From assembly GCA_025766275.1 (NCBI GenBank), contig JAFKAC010000007.1, forward strand, positions 1,860,001 to 1,924,000: DNA of 64,000 bases. Reading direction: 5' to 3'. This DNA comes from Lactarius indigo. Lineage: Eukaryota > Basidiomycota > Agaricomycetes > Russulales > Russulaceae. Of the stretch, positions 44,034-55,360 are shown piece by piece. Made by a program: the position numbers and the translations under genes. Every line of letters starts with the position of its first letter. Position 1 is the stretch's first letter. Below the pieces are notes generated by a model. The model had not been told where the DNA came from, searched no databases, and saw only the letters and a program-made list of their open reading frames with translations.

Positions 44034-46059
44034 ATGACAACCATCACTCCAGACTCCCCCTCTCCACAGGCTGATCTTGATCCTGTTGAATCTTCTAACG
44101 TGCTCTTCGACGACCCTGAAGCAGATGTCGTTCTCCGTTCCCGCGACTCTCAAACATTTCGGGTCCTCAAGCTTTATATCATCAGGAGTTCCACCATACT
44201 CGGCGATCTGATACGAGCTGCCTCCGACACCTCTGGAACCACCAACGTTTCCAGCAACGAAGATCGGCTTCCAGAAGTACAACTATCTGATAGCAGCAAG
44301 ACCCTGTCCAGCTTGCTCACTTTCATTTTCCCCGTACCACCAGTTCTCCCATCAACTCTCGAGGAAACGATGGAGTTACTATCAGTGGCTCAAAAATACG
44401 AGATGAGTTCCGTGCTGACACACATCCGGGGTTCTCTCGCTCTCCAAGATCCACCTTTCATCCGCCAAGACAATGCTTTCCTCGCCTACTTTGTCGCACA
44501 GAGGCACGGACTTTGCAAGGAAAAATTCCAAGCGGCGCGACTCACATTGAAGTTCACACTGACGATCGAGAGTCCCGAACTCAGGGTTGTACCGGGCACA
44601 CGTCTCCATGAACTTTGGAACTATCACAAAAGGGTCCGAGCTCAGCTCTTGTTGGACCTCTCTTTGCCAGGCCCCACCCTCACGTTAGACGCCACGCTGA
44701 ACGGTTTAAAGTGTACTCGACGTACCTGGATCCAAACCTACATCCAGTCGATAATAGGGAGTCCTTCTCAATTCGACCCTATTGAGTTCCAGATGGCCCT
44801 GGCGCGGCATACTACTAACACAATTAATTACTCCGGATTTTCGGTTGCTGGGTGCCCGCAATGTACCAATATACCGGTCGAGACGATGCGCACCTTCTGG
44901 ATGACCTTGGCTGCCGTAGTTTATCGCAGTATGGAAACGGTGAGTACCGTAGATATGAACACCCAAAATATATTTAGACGTACAACAGATAGAATCAGAA
45001 CTGTCAATCCAAGGCACAGAAATGAACTCTGAAAATCACATTAGTCCACCTGCTACTCATTTACCCCTGCTCGAATTCCTGAACACAGATGAGGCGGATA
45101 TTATAGTACGGACATCCGACCTTGTTAATTTCCTTCTCCACAAGTCGGTGCTGGCCTCTTCATCTTCGGTCTTCAGGGATATGTTTGCCCTCCCTAACCC
45201 TTCAAATGATGGAATGATAGACGGGCTTCCTGTGGTGGATATATCGGAAGATTCGGAGCTAGTGCGATCCCTCATTACAATGCTATACCCGATTCCTTCA
45301 GAAATACCTGCATCGTACGATAAAATCTTGGCTCTTCTTGCCGCGGCCCGGAAATATGAGATGGACGCCGTTCAGTCTTCTATCCGCGCCGAGGTCGCAT
45401 GCGGGCCATCACTCGCGCTGGACGGTGCGCTGGCCTTTCGTGCGTACGCCATCGCGAGCAGCTGCGGGCTCAGACCAGAAATGGAAATGGCGGCACGCCT
45501 GACTCTGGACCAACCTATGACATTTGAGCATCTCGGAGACGAGTTGCGATTATTTGAAGGGCGGGCGCTTTGCGAACTTTCCAGCTTTCGCGAGCAATGC
45601 CGAGACAATCTCACAACATGCTTCGAATCTTTTCTTGATATCGATAGTGGCCCTTCGAAAATCTGGGATGGCTATTCCGAATGCAAGACTAGCTCGCTTG
45701 AAGATCATCCGCGGCCGGCGAGCCAAATCACTAGAGTGCCCAACTTCAGGGTCTCTACCAGAAACTTGAACGACGAGTGCAAAAAGGCAACACCCGCACT
45801 TCCCCCATGGTTGCACGACCTTTTTACACACAGGATAGAAGAGCTAAAGCAAGCTTTCACTCATCCACTCATTAAACCCTCGACCATTCGCGAGAAGTAC
45901 CTGGAGGCTCTCCAGAGTCATTCCTCTCCGGATCTCTGCGCCTTCTGCGTAAATGTGCATGTCATGAAAGGGGAATGGTATTGTGTGCAGCTCGAGCAAG
46001 CACTGGCTCACGCCAGGGCGAAGGTGAGTGCTGTGTTTTCGTTTCGAAAGAACTATTAG
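44034..46059 (+). CDS. Two-BTB/POZ-domain protein, full length (copy H)
   Basis: Exons 44034-44939 and 44989-46059 join in phase 0, giving 658 residues. Unit 1: MTTITPDSPSPQ, ADVVLRSRDSQTFRVLKLYI, VFPVPPVLPSTLEETMELL..., a CPQC pair and AAVVYRSMET. Unit 2: IESELSIQGTEMNSENH, ADIIVRTSDLVNFLLHKSVL, FRDMFALPNPSNDGMIDGLP, then the complete C-terminal half with PPWLHDLFTHRIEELK, a CAFC pair and LEQALAHARAKV. The intron position equals that of copies A-G. This is the only array member with a full C-terminus. An upstream in-frame ATG at 43968 is possible, but the start at 44034 fits the family. A GTGAGT after AKV could be a further donor. Confidence 0.83.
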
Positions 46060-46249
46060 GACGTGATCATTTTTATCTCAAGGCCTCAGTCACCTCTGGT
46101 TAGAAATATCAAACATCTTTTGAAACACGCTAGTGCGGCAACGTAGCCTTACGATTATATCTTGCAGAAAAGAATAGCTTTTGTGTAGTATTAGTAACTT
46201 AGCGTGTGACACAAACAAGGTCTATGGTCAACGAACTGAGGTTTCTACG
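46060..46249. other. 3' flank of copy H
   Basis: Short non-coding stretch with no recognised element, leading into copia-derived sequence. Confidence 0.3.
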
Positions 46250-47198
46250 GTTTCAGTTGGTATAACCGGAGAATACCTGGTCGTTACAAGCTGCTACGGG
46301 CCACTTCGCGGCCATTAGAACGTCTGAGATGAGTCCCACTCCGATGGTGGTCGTCGCCTCTTCAGGCTGGGCATGGCTATCGTCATCGGTTTTGTCGCGC
46401 ATTTCAAACCTCAAAACCATAGTCTTGGCGACCTTGGACACCACATGGTTAGACCATACCAGGTGAGAGTCATTGAAGCAAGCTTTGCATTGGTCAGTAT
46501 TGGCTCGCTCCAATTCTCTTCCTGATGTTGAATTCTCAGCGCCAAAGAGGTGCCACCGCTTTCCAGCCTCTTCACGTTCAGTTTCCTAACAGAACATATC
46601 CTGCGGCACTTGCTAGTGGAGTGGGCTCCGGTGACATGGTGGAAGCTAACTCTCATACAGCTCCGGGAACATCAATGGTGAGTTTTCGCCACACTAACAC
46701 ACCTTATGGGATTCCGGAAGCGTTGGATTTTTCGTGGGATACGCACGTCCTTTTAACACCTTCCCTTGGGTTGGCCGCTACACGGGGGCAACAGAGGAAA
46801 TGGTAAACAAGGGCCAAAGAGCCTGAGATAAATTGCGGTCGCAACTTGAACTCCGCAGGAGCCAGGACGTAAGAGGGAAAGGTGGTCAGATTGACAGATG
46901 CCCATGTTGCTATTCAGGGGCACAGCAATTCAATCTCGGGTTATGGGTTCCTAGTACACGGAGGGGCGGTCTGGTGGTTGCTGAAGAATTGTCGCCCTCT
47001 CGGATACGGATGCAGAATATGTGCCCACCACGAGGAAGAAAGGAGGCCAAGTCCGTGGGGGATGCACTCCCGGGCCGACCCTTCCCACCGAGCCTGAACC
47101 GGCGATCTGTCAGCTACTCGCACCTTGACTCACCCAAAACATTCATTCTCGCACTAGATATATCGGCATTCAATATCATTGTGTTCGCAGGTGATACT
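46250..47198 (+). pseudogene. Copia-derived relic, block 1 (partner at 54400-55345)
   Basis: About 46380-47190 and 54400-55230 share long blocks in the same order: GCCACCGCTTTCCA, TTCCTAACAGAACATATCCT, GGGATACGCACGTC, TCGCAACTTGAACTCCGCAG, AATTCAATCTCGGGTTATG, GAGGGGCGGTCT. The part after 46880 follows copia RNase H when frames are stitched (SISGY.FLV-HGGAV.W, then ALS-like and TKHID-like text near 47140). No frame is open. It ends abruptly at about 47198, where BTB copy D begins. Confidence 0.6.
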
Positions 47199-47787
47199 TC
47201 CAAAGCTCATAAAGATAAGCGCCTGTAGAGCCAGAGAATTCGAGCATGTCTCCCAAATCCTCGATATTCATTGAAAGGCGCAATGTAACTCGCGCAGCCT
47301 GAATCGCCTCTTGACGGAGTTGGTGCTGTTGTGCAAGGAAATAAACGTGCAGTGCAGTCTCTGGACGAACGAAGGAACGGCGGATCCTGTCGAGCGATGG
47401 CACCTCGGATGTGAGTCATAACTGAGTCCATTTGATACTTCTGGGCCACGGCTAGGAGTTCCATGATCTTCTCTGTGGTCGAAGGAAGGACGGGAGCGAC
47501 GGGGAAAATGAAAGTGAGGAGGCTGTAAAGGGTGCCTTGTTTTCCAGTAATTTGACTACTGGAAGTGGTTCTGACTTTTCACCATTGGGGACGTCGGAAG
47601 TGTTTGAAACGCTTTGAATGAACTCACGAAGTACCGGTGAGCAAATGACGATGTAAAGCTTAAGCACCCGGAAATCATGGGAGTCGTTGGAGCGAAGGAC
47701 AATAACTGATCCAGGGAAATCGAAGTGTAATGTCTCTTCTGAGGCGGCCTTGTTCGGCCCAGGGGTTGTGGGAGGACGTGTAGACAT
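47199..47787 (-). pseudogene. BTB unit-1 pseudogene with two frameshifts (copy D)
   Basis: It starts MSTRPPTTPGPNKA at 47787 and runs as DFPGSVIVLRSNDSHDFRVL. A missing T near 47533 (GGGTGCC against GGGTTGCC in copy B) shifts the frame. A 4-bp insertion near 47370 (GGACGAACGAAGG against GGACGAAGG) shifts it again. The rest continues as TALHVYFLAQQHQLRQEA to GAYLYELWKY and stops at the copia relic. The back half of unit 1 and all of unit 2 are missing. Confidence 0.85.
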
Positions 47788-49009
47788 GGCGTTCAAATTG
47801 TGGGGTATTTCGCTAGAAATCCATTGTAGCTCTTAAATGAGCCAGTACATCGCAGCCGCAGGCCATGATAGGATGAGGCAATTGCTATGTCACGAGTCGC
47901 GTTCGAGCCACCCATGCGCAGCAGGTGTAGAGAATACAAGCAAATTACCTCGCCTCGACTAGTAGATTAGGAAACGGCGGACTGCCAGTGGGAAACGGCG
48001 CTATTACTGTAAATGGTCGACATGATCTGCATGGACGCAGCACCCGCAGTCACATGTTCATGACGGCATTACCTACTATAACATAGCAAATTGCCAATAG
48101 TCGGCCTGAGAGCCACCGTGACTTCGCCGTCCAGACTGCGCCGCAAAGATAGAAATACTGTATACACCGTACGTGTTTCATAGCAGGAGTTCATATAGCT
48201 TATCAAGGGCAGGTCCTTACGCGGCCTCACGCGTCTGGTTGTCGGCTACAATCAGAATCCGTCAAGTCTTTTGAAAACAAAACGCGTACAGGTACTACTC
48301 TTGGTACTAGTACGGTATTACTAGATATTGGACAGGTTCACCACAAATTAGAGCAGCCATGCGGATTATTCGAACTTTCCGTGAACAGAAAGCGTCCCTA
48401 AAAGCAAGGGAATTGCCTCATCAAATCATTAATTAGTTTCTTGATAGAGGATGAGGACCGGTCTTGTATTATCTACTGTCCCGGAATAAACCTGATTTAA
48501 AAAAAAAAAACATTAATTAGGTTAATGCTGCGCTTCACCTTCAACAATGCCTCACTTCCTATGCCACGCTTTGCTACTCCGGTTCTGGAAGGAAACCAAT
48601 TCAAGTACAGTTTCTTCGCTTGTTCCTTCGAAACGGGTTATATGGGTCCATCTAAATACTCTATTATGACCGTTATGGTCAGGTAACCAGGTTGTGGGGA
48701 CCCAGATTCCCAGGACCAAACGCGTGGTTAGCCGCGGTCGCCAGAATTAGATGTGGGGCATGGGAACGAGCCCAGATCGCAGAGGCGTTAGTATGGCGTT
48801 GGTGCCCACGATGCTAAATTCCAGACTTTCTTTAGTATCGTGATCGATCGTCGATTGAAGATACCTCACCTCATCGCGCATGCCATTCGGGTCAACGTCC
48901 TCCAGGAAGTCGTGCTTGCCACGACATACACGCGGAAGTAGGAATAGTAGTGCGTGTGATTCTTGAGAGCTGCTACTCATCGAGAATCGTTGAAGAGCTA
49001 TTAATCGCA
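47788..49009. repeat. Spacer, mostly duplicate of 42030-42730
   Basis: 47788-48560 parallels the spacer beyond copy C, except for the poly(A)-tailed insertion at 48437-48510. From 48570 to 48680 it instead resembles 54240-54380 (CTTTGCTACTCCGGTTC/CTTTGCTATTCCGGTTC, ATTATGACCGT). 48690-49009 has no recognised gene. Confidence 0.65.
48427..48520 (+). mobile_element. Poly(A)-tailed retro-insertion with target-site duplication
   Basis: CATTAATTAG occurs at 48427-48436 and again at 48511-48520. Between them lie 74 bp (48437-48510) that are absent from the homologous site near 42653, where a single GTTAATTAG is present. The insert ends in 12 A residues (48499-48510), with AATAAA about 8 nt before the tail. 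This is the signature of target-primed insertion of a polyadenylated RNA, heavily 5'-truncated. The source RNA is not identified. Confidence 0.8.
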
Positions 49010-49112
49010 TGCGTCAGCTCTTTGCCAGGGTCATTTCACTCCGGATCTCTGCACCTTCTGCGTAAACTTGCACGTCATGAAAGGGGAATGGTATTTTGTG
49101 CAATTGGTAGGA
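49010..49112 (+). pseudogene. BTB C-terminal tail relic
   Basis: About 100 bp match the end of copy H: TTTCACTCCGGATCTCTGC against TTCCTCTCCGGATCTCTGC, then CACCTTCTGCGTAAA and CATGAAAGGGGAATGGTATT. In frame it reads PDLCTFCVNLHVMKGEWYF. It joins LTR-like block 3 directly, so here too a BTB sequence ends at LTR-like text. Confidence 0.75.
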
Positions 49113-49311
49113 GTGTGGACAAGAGTATTATGGACGCATGGAGCGGAATCGTGGTGTTACAAATTGGGTAGGAGTATGCCTAAATGCTCAGTCGCCCAAG
49201 GGACGCAGAACTGCCAGTGTACAGTGGGAAAAAGGATATGTAAAAGATAGTAGCGTAGGTTGTATGCGTCTTAGTCGACGATCGTTGTCCGAATCGTCAG
49301 GTACATCACAC
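49113..49311 (+). mobile_element. LTR-like block 3 (5'-truncated)
   Basis: It shares ATGGACGCATGG, GTGTTACAAATTGGGTAGGAG, CAGTCGCCCA and ACAGTGGGAAAA with blocks 2, 4 and 5, but lacks their first ~20 bp and part of the 3' half. It ends GGTACATCACA at the 3' end of BTB copy E. Confidence 0.6.
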
Positions 49312-50880
49312 GTTATTACCACGTTTGCGATAGCGAACGAGGTCGCACAGTGCCCGCCCTTTGAACGACCGCAATTGTTCTCCAAGGGATTCGAATGTTA
49401 TCGGGCGACCCAAGGTGAGACGGGCCGCGTCCTCCAATTCTGGAGCAAGCCCCAGATTGCCCGCGATGGCACATGCACGGAATGCTTCAGCCTCAACTGG
49501 CGCAGGAAATGTTCCAAGTTTGATCCCGGCCCGAATATCGAATTGAACCGATTCCATGTCGTATTTCTGGCAGGCGGCGAGTAGCGCGAACACCTTTTCG
49601 TAAGAGCTGGGTATGACGGGGGAAATGGGGTAGATCAATGAGATGAGGCTATTAAGCAGGTCAGCGTCCTCGGACAATTGGATCACAGGAAGGCCGTCTA
49701 CAAGTTCGTCATCGGGTGGCTGGGGGAGAGAAAGTAAGTCTTTGAAGAATGGTGACGACATGGCAAGCAATGTCTTGTGGACACGGTAATTGACATTGTC
49801 AGATGACCGAACTATAATATTTGGATCGGGAATGTCCAAAGACAATGGGACGGATGGAGGATCGGAGTTTCCGGAGATCGGCTCTTCTTTCACGAGAGTC
49901 AGAGTTGAATCTGCCTGTGGGTGTCTGAATTATTTATCGCGATGAAGGCTAGTCACAGCAGTTATACGTACCTTTTCTATCGCCCTATGGACAACAGCGG
50001 TCAGGGCCTCCCAGAAAGTGCGTATGACCTGGCTGGGCATGTCCACACATGAACACGATTGATAATAGTGGATGTTAGTGATCTCAGATTTGATGTGGCG
50101 TCCCCGTGCATTTTCGAACTCGGTGAGATCGAAGAGATGGGGAGCCTCCGCTATGGACTTGATGTAATAGTCAAGCCATTGCGGAAGAGAGTAGTTACCA
50201 GAGCGGGAACTTGAACAACGCAGAACTCTTATATCGTGGGGTAAACCAGAGAACTCAAGAACTCCTGATTTGAGATCTGTTCGAACTTGCTGGTGATACT
50301 TCCAAAGTTCGTGAAGATATGCGCCTGTCGAACCAGGAAATTCGAGCTTGTCTCCCAAATCCTCGATGGTCATTGAGAGGCGCAGCGTAATTCGCGCAGC
50401 CTGAAGCGCCTCTTGACGGAGTTCGTGCTGTTGTGCAAGGAAATACACGTGCAGTGCAGTCTCTGGACGAAGGAACGATGGATCCTGTCGAGCGATGGCA
50501 CCTCGGATATGAGTCATAACTGACCCCATTTGATACTTCTGAGCCACGGCTAGAAGCTCCATGATCTTCTCCGTGGTCGAAGGGAGGGCAGGAGTGACGG
50601 GGAAAATGAAGGTGAGGAGGTTGTAAAGGATTGCCTTGCTCTCTGGTAGTTCGACCACCGGAAACGATTGCTTTTCCGGGTCACCATCGGAAGTATTTGA
50701 AACACTTTTAATGAGATCTTGAAGTACTGGGGAACAAATAATGATGTAGAGCTTAGGCACCCGGAAATCATGGGAGTCGTAGGAGCGAAGGACGATATCT
50801 GATCCAGGGAAATCGAAATGTAATGTCTTGTCTGAGGCGACCTCAATCGGTTCAGAAGTTGCAGGAGGGAGTATAGGCAT
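49306..50880 (-). CDS. Truncated two-BTB protein, copy E
   Basis: Exons 50880-49972 and 49914-49306 join in phase 0, giving 505 residues. Start MPILPPATSEPIEV. Unit 1: DIVLRSYDSHDFRVPKLYII, VFPVTPALPSTTEKIMELL, a CSC pair and TAVVHRAIEK. Unit 2: ADSTLTLVKEEPISG, NIIVRSSDNVNYRVHKTLLAM, FKGRALCDLVRYRKRGNNV, TGA. The stop lies on the fused LTR-like sequence. It is missing the same C-terminal ~150 residues as copies B, C, F and G. Confidence 0.8.
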
Positions 50881-51529
50881 GGTGTTATGATTGTAGGGTA
50901 TCGCGATTCCGCTGGCAATTCAATGTGGCTTTCAAAAGAGCCAGAATCACACAGCCACAAGCCATAGGATGAGGTAATGGTCATGTCAGAGCCGTATTCC
51001 AGCCGCTCGTGCGCAGCAGGTGTGGGGAATCCAACAAACTATCTCACATCGTGTAGGAGCGCGGGAAAGCGCAACTTAGCGTTTGGGGAAAACGGCTGAG
51101 GTATGCACTCTAAGACTACGAAGTGTATAAGTACGAGTGAAAATAAATTCCTTAAGGTGATAAAGTAAGACCGCGGTCAGGCAACCGTGACTGAGCCCGA
51201 CCTAACGCGTTCATGTGTTGCCAGCCCAGCCGGCCCGAGACTATCCGACGCTGATGCGCTGATGCGTCGTGTGTGGCTGAACGTTGAACACTCCAATACA
51301 TCGGTGGAACATGGATTGAGAAAGGGTGCTGTCAAATGGTCGACGTGACATGCACGCAGCACCCGCAGTCACAAGTTCATAATAGCATCACTACGTAGCA
51401 AAGTCCCAGCGGTCAGGTGAGCCGTTGCAACCGCAAAGAAGTAAATACATACAGTACGTGCTCCTCAGCAGGAGTTAAGATTACCTATCGATAAAAATCA
51501 AGCGCAGGACCTTGAAGGACCGACCCTTC
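50881..51529. promoter_or_regulatory. Conserved upstream region of copy E, with insertion
   Basis: 50881-51055 matches the upstream blocks of B, F and G. About 51055-51300 is not present in those copies. From about 51300 (ATGGATTGAGAAAGGGTGCTG) the match to 39670-39880 resumes. The extra ~245 bp is thus an insertion of unknown type. Confidence 0.55.
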
Positions 51530-51740
51530 CCGCTGCTAGCTGATACTAATATGTCGGCATTTGCGCTCCAAGTCACGAAGGACGTCTCTCACTCTCGCAC
51601 TAAATATATTGACACTCAATTTCACTTCCTTGACCACTATGTTCGTGATGCAGTAGAAGAGGGAACACTATAACTCTACTACGTCTTGATTGAAGTAAAA
51701 ATTGTGGATATATATTCACGAAGGAGCTAGTAGCCTGACT
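51530..51740 (+). pseudogene. Ty1/copia polyprotein C-terminal relic 2
   Basis: It reads LLADTNMSAFALQVTKD, HSRTKYIDTQFHFLDHYVRD, AVEEGTL, stop, YYVLIEVKIVDI, then a frameshift into FTKELVA. It is about 90% alike by eye to relic 1 at 39895-40110 and shares its stop after EGTL/KGAL. The two are therefore copies of one already-dead element. Confidence 0.75.
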
Positions 51741-51800
51741 GAAGATTGAAATGTTTACGCGTAGCTTTGGCTTGTCAACGGCTTCCAGACTGAGCGGGAG

Positions 51801-52094
51801 TGCTGGAGGATGGCAATCCGTAGATGTGCAGTGGGGGACGAGAGTTAGTATAGACGCATGGACTGGAATCGTGATGTTACAGAATGGGTAAGAGTAAGAC
51901 TAAATGCGCAGTCGCCCACGGGGTGTGAAATTGTCAGTATACAGTGGGAAAAGGATATGTAAAAAACGGCGGCCTGATTGTATGTATCTTAGTCGAACCT
52001 GTCCAGGCGGTGGTGAGTAGTCCATCCTGAGACAACATAGAAGAGCCGACTGACTTATACTTAGTTGACGATCGACCTTGCCAGGTACATCACA
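51801..52094 (+). mobile_element. LTR-like block 4
   Basis: It begins TGCTGGAGGATGGCAATC and ends AGGTACATCACA at the 3' end of BTB copy F. About 294 bp, similar to blocks 2 and 5. Confidence 0.6.
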
Positions 52095-53670
52095 CTTTAT
52101 TGCCGCTTTTGCGATAGCGAACGAGGTCGCACAGTGCCCTCCCTTTGAACGACCGCAATTGTTCTCCAAGTGATTCGAATGTCATTGGAAGTTCCATGGT
52201 GAGACGAGCTGCGTTCTCCAATTCTGGGGCAAGCCCCAGGGTGCCCGCGATGGCACATGCACGGAATGCTTCAGCCTCAACTGGCGTAGGATATGTTCCA
52301 TTTTTGATCCCCGCACGAATATTGGATTGTACTAATTCCATGTCGTATTTCTGGCAGGCGGCGAGTAACGCGAACACCTTTTCATAAGAGCTGGGTATGA
52401 TGGGGGAAATGGGGTAGATCAACGAGATGAGGCTATTGAGCAGGTCAGCGTCCTCGGACAATTGGATTACAGGGAGGCCATCTACGAGTTCGTCGTTGGG
52501 TGGCTGGGGGAGAGAAAGCAGGTCTTTGAAGAATGGTGACGACATGGCGAACAGTGACTTGTGGACATGGAAATCGACTTTGTCAGATGACCGAACTATA
52601 ATATTCGCGTCGGGTGTGTCCAAACACAACGGGACGGATGGAGGGTCTGAGTTTTCGGAGGTTGGCTCTTCTTTCACGAGAGTCAGAGTTGAATCTGCCT
52701 GTTGGCATTTGTATTAGTCATCGTGATAAAGGATAGTCACAACAGTTCTACATACCTTTTCTATCGCTCTATGAACGACAGCAGTCAGGGCCCCCCAGAG
52801 AACGCGTATGACCTGGCTGTGGCTGGATATCCCCACACATGAACACACTGGAGAATAAATGTGTGAGATCTCAGATCCGATGTGGCGTGCCCGTGCATCT
52901 TCGAACTCGACGAGATCGAAGAGATGAGGAGCATCCGCTATGGACTTGATGTAGCCATCAAGCCATGGCGGAAAAGAATGGTTACGAGAGCGAGGACCTG
53001 AACAACGCAGAACTTGTATATCGTGCGGTAAACCAGAGTTTCTAAACTCGAGGACACTCGATTTGAGATCGGTTCGAACTTGCTGGTGATACTTCCAAAG
53101 CTCGTGAAGATATGCACCTGTAGAGCCAGGGAATTCGAGCTTGTCTCCCAAATCCTCGATAACCATTGAGAGGCGTAATGTGATACGCGCAGCCTGAAGC
53201 GCCTCATGAAGAAGTTGGTGCTGTTGTGCAAGGAAATAAATGTGCAGTGCAGTCTCTGGACGAAGGAACGGCGGATCTTGTCGAGAAATGGCACCTCGGA
53301 TGTGAGTCATAATTGAGTCCATTTTATACTTCTGAGCCACGGCTAGGAGTTCCATGGTCTTCTCCGTGGTCGAAGGAAGGACGGGTGGGACGGGGAAAAT
53401 GAAAGTGAGGAGGCTGTAAAGGGTTACCTTGCTCTCTGGTAGTTCAACCACCGGAAGCGATTGCTTTTCACCGTTGGAAGTGTTTGAAACGCTTTTAATG
53501 AGCTCTTGAAGTACCGGGGAACAAATGACGATGTTGAGCTTAGGCACCCGGAAATCATGGGAGTCGTAAGAGCGAAGGACGATATCCGAACCAGGGAAAT
53601 CGAAGAGTACTAATGTCTCATCTGAGGCGACCTTGATCGGTCCAGGGGTTGCAGGAGGGAGTATAGGCAT
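52090..53670 (-). CDS. Truncated two-BTB protein, copy F
   Basis: Exons 53670-52756 and 52698-52090 join in phase 0, giving 507 residues. Start MPILPPATPGPIKV. Unit 1: DIVLRSYDSHDFRVPKLNIV, VFPVPPVLPSTTEKTMELL, a CSC pair and TAVVHRAIEK. Unit 2: NIIVRSSDKVDFHVHKSLFAM, FKGRALCDLVRYRKSGNKV, TGA at the LTR-like junction. It is closest to copies C and E in text and lacks the C-terminal half of unit 2. Confidence 0.8.
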
Positions 53671-54399
53671 GATGTTAGGATTGTAGGATATGGTGACGTC
53701 GCTGGCAATCCAACGTAGCTTTTAAAAGAGCCATAATCACACAGCCGCAAGCAATAGAATGAGGTAATGGTCATGTCACGAGCTGTGTTCCAGCCGCTTG
53801 TGCGCAGCAGGTGTGGGGAATCCAACAAATAACTTCATATCGATGGAACTAGGACCGGGAATGGGGGTTGTCGACTGGTCGATATGACGTGTATCTGCAG
53901 TCACAAGTTCATGACGCCGTCACCTACTATGACGTAGAAAATTGTCAGGAGTCAGGTGAACCACTGCGCTGCAAAGACAGACTCTGACAGAGATACTGCA
54001 CGTGTTGTACAGAAGGTGTTTAGATAACTACTGTATCAATAATAATCAAGCGCGGGCCCTCGCGGGTCTTTTGAATATGTGCACACAGTGCTACTCCTTG
54101 GTACTACTACTAGGTGTTGGATATGCACATCACAGATTAGAGGGCCCATAGTATGGATGCTTCGAACTCAGGCTGTCCTTAAAAGTAAGAGAATTGCCTC
54201 GTCAATTCATTAATCATCGCTTTATTAATGCACTTCCTGTGCTATGCTTTGCTATTCCGGTTCCGGAAAACCAATCTTAGTGCTGCTTCTTCGCTTATTT
54301 CTTCAAATCGTCCTGTGTCAATTCGTCTAAATACTAGCTTACGACCACGATTATGACCGTCTTGGTCAAGTTGTGCCATTATGGTGACCGTGATCCCCG
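53671..54399. promoter_or_regulatory. Upstream region of copy F and spacer
   Basis: The first 150 bp carry the conserved upstream blocks. The rest is a diverged version of the spacer seen beyond copies C, D and G (CTTGGTACTACTAC, AGAATTGCCTCGTCAA). No gene is seen. Confidence 0.55.
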
Positions 54400-55345
54400 G
54401 GATTTATCCCACATTCAAACCTCAAAACTGTAGTCGCGATGGCCTCTGTCACCACATAGTTCGACCATACCCTGCAAGAGTCATTAAAGCAGCTTCGCGT
54501 TGGTCAGCATTGGCTCTACTTCTCTGTCAATGTTGAATTCTCGGCACTATAGCGGTGCCACCGCTTTCCAACACCTTCACGTTCAATTTCCTAACAGAAC
54601 ATATCCTGTGGCATTTACTAGTGGAACAGGCTCTGGCGTCGTGGCGGAAGCCAACTCTTGTACAGCTCCGGGAGCGTCAATGGTGAGTTTCGCCGCATTA
54701 ACACCTACCGTTTGGAATTTCGGAAGTGTTGACTTTTCGTGGGATACGCACGTCTTTCTAACACCCCTCCTTAGGTCAGCAGCTACACGGAAGCAACACA
54801 GGAAATGGTAAACAGGGCCAAAGAATCTGAACTAAATTGCAGTCGCAACTTGAACTCCGCAGAAGGAGCCGGGACGTAAGAGGGAAAGGCGGTCAGATTG
54901 ACAGAGGCCCATTTGGTATTCAGGGACACAGGAATTCAATCTCGGGTTATGTGTCGCTAGTAAGTTACATGGAGGGGCGGTCTCATGGTTGCCAAAGAAA
55001 TGTATTGTCCAAGGTATTGTCGCCCTCTTGCCAGTGGGTACGGAGGCGGAATATGTGCCCACCACGAAGAATCCGCGGGCCGCGGCGGATGGACCCGGGC
55101 CGACCCTTCCCACTGAGCTTGCTAGCGATTTGTCAGCTACTTGCACCTAGACTCGCGCCCAAAACATTCAGTCTCGCACCAGACATATCGATGCTCAATA
55201 TCATTCAATATCACTGCGCTCACGACGCAGCGGAAGAGGTAGTACCGCAGCCCGATTACATCCTGATGGAAGACATTCATGAAATCACTAGCCCGACTAG
55301 GATCGCAACGTTTACGCACAGCATTAGCTTGTTGCTAGTCCCCAG
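54400..55345 (+). pseudogene. Copia-derived relic, block 2
   Basis: Partner of 46250-47198, but extending further. After the RNase H-like part (GAVSW, EAEYVPTTKN in stitched frames) come HIDAQYHF-like, HDAAEEVV, DYI...EDIHEI text and the LTR-like block at 55361. This shows that both relic types (this and 39895/51530) derive from copia Pol ends. Many stops and frameshifts. Confidence 0.6.
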
Positions 55346-55360
55346 ACGATTGAACGGAAG

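Noticed and set aside
47199..47787. BTB copy D as a working short gene
   Set aside because: Two independent frameshifts and loss of most of the protein, with intact paralogues for comparison, mark it as a pseudogene.
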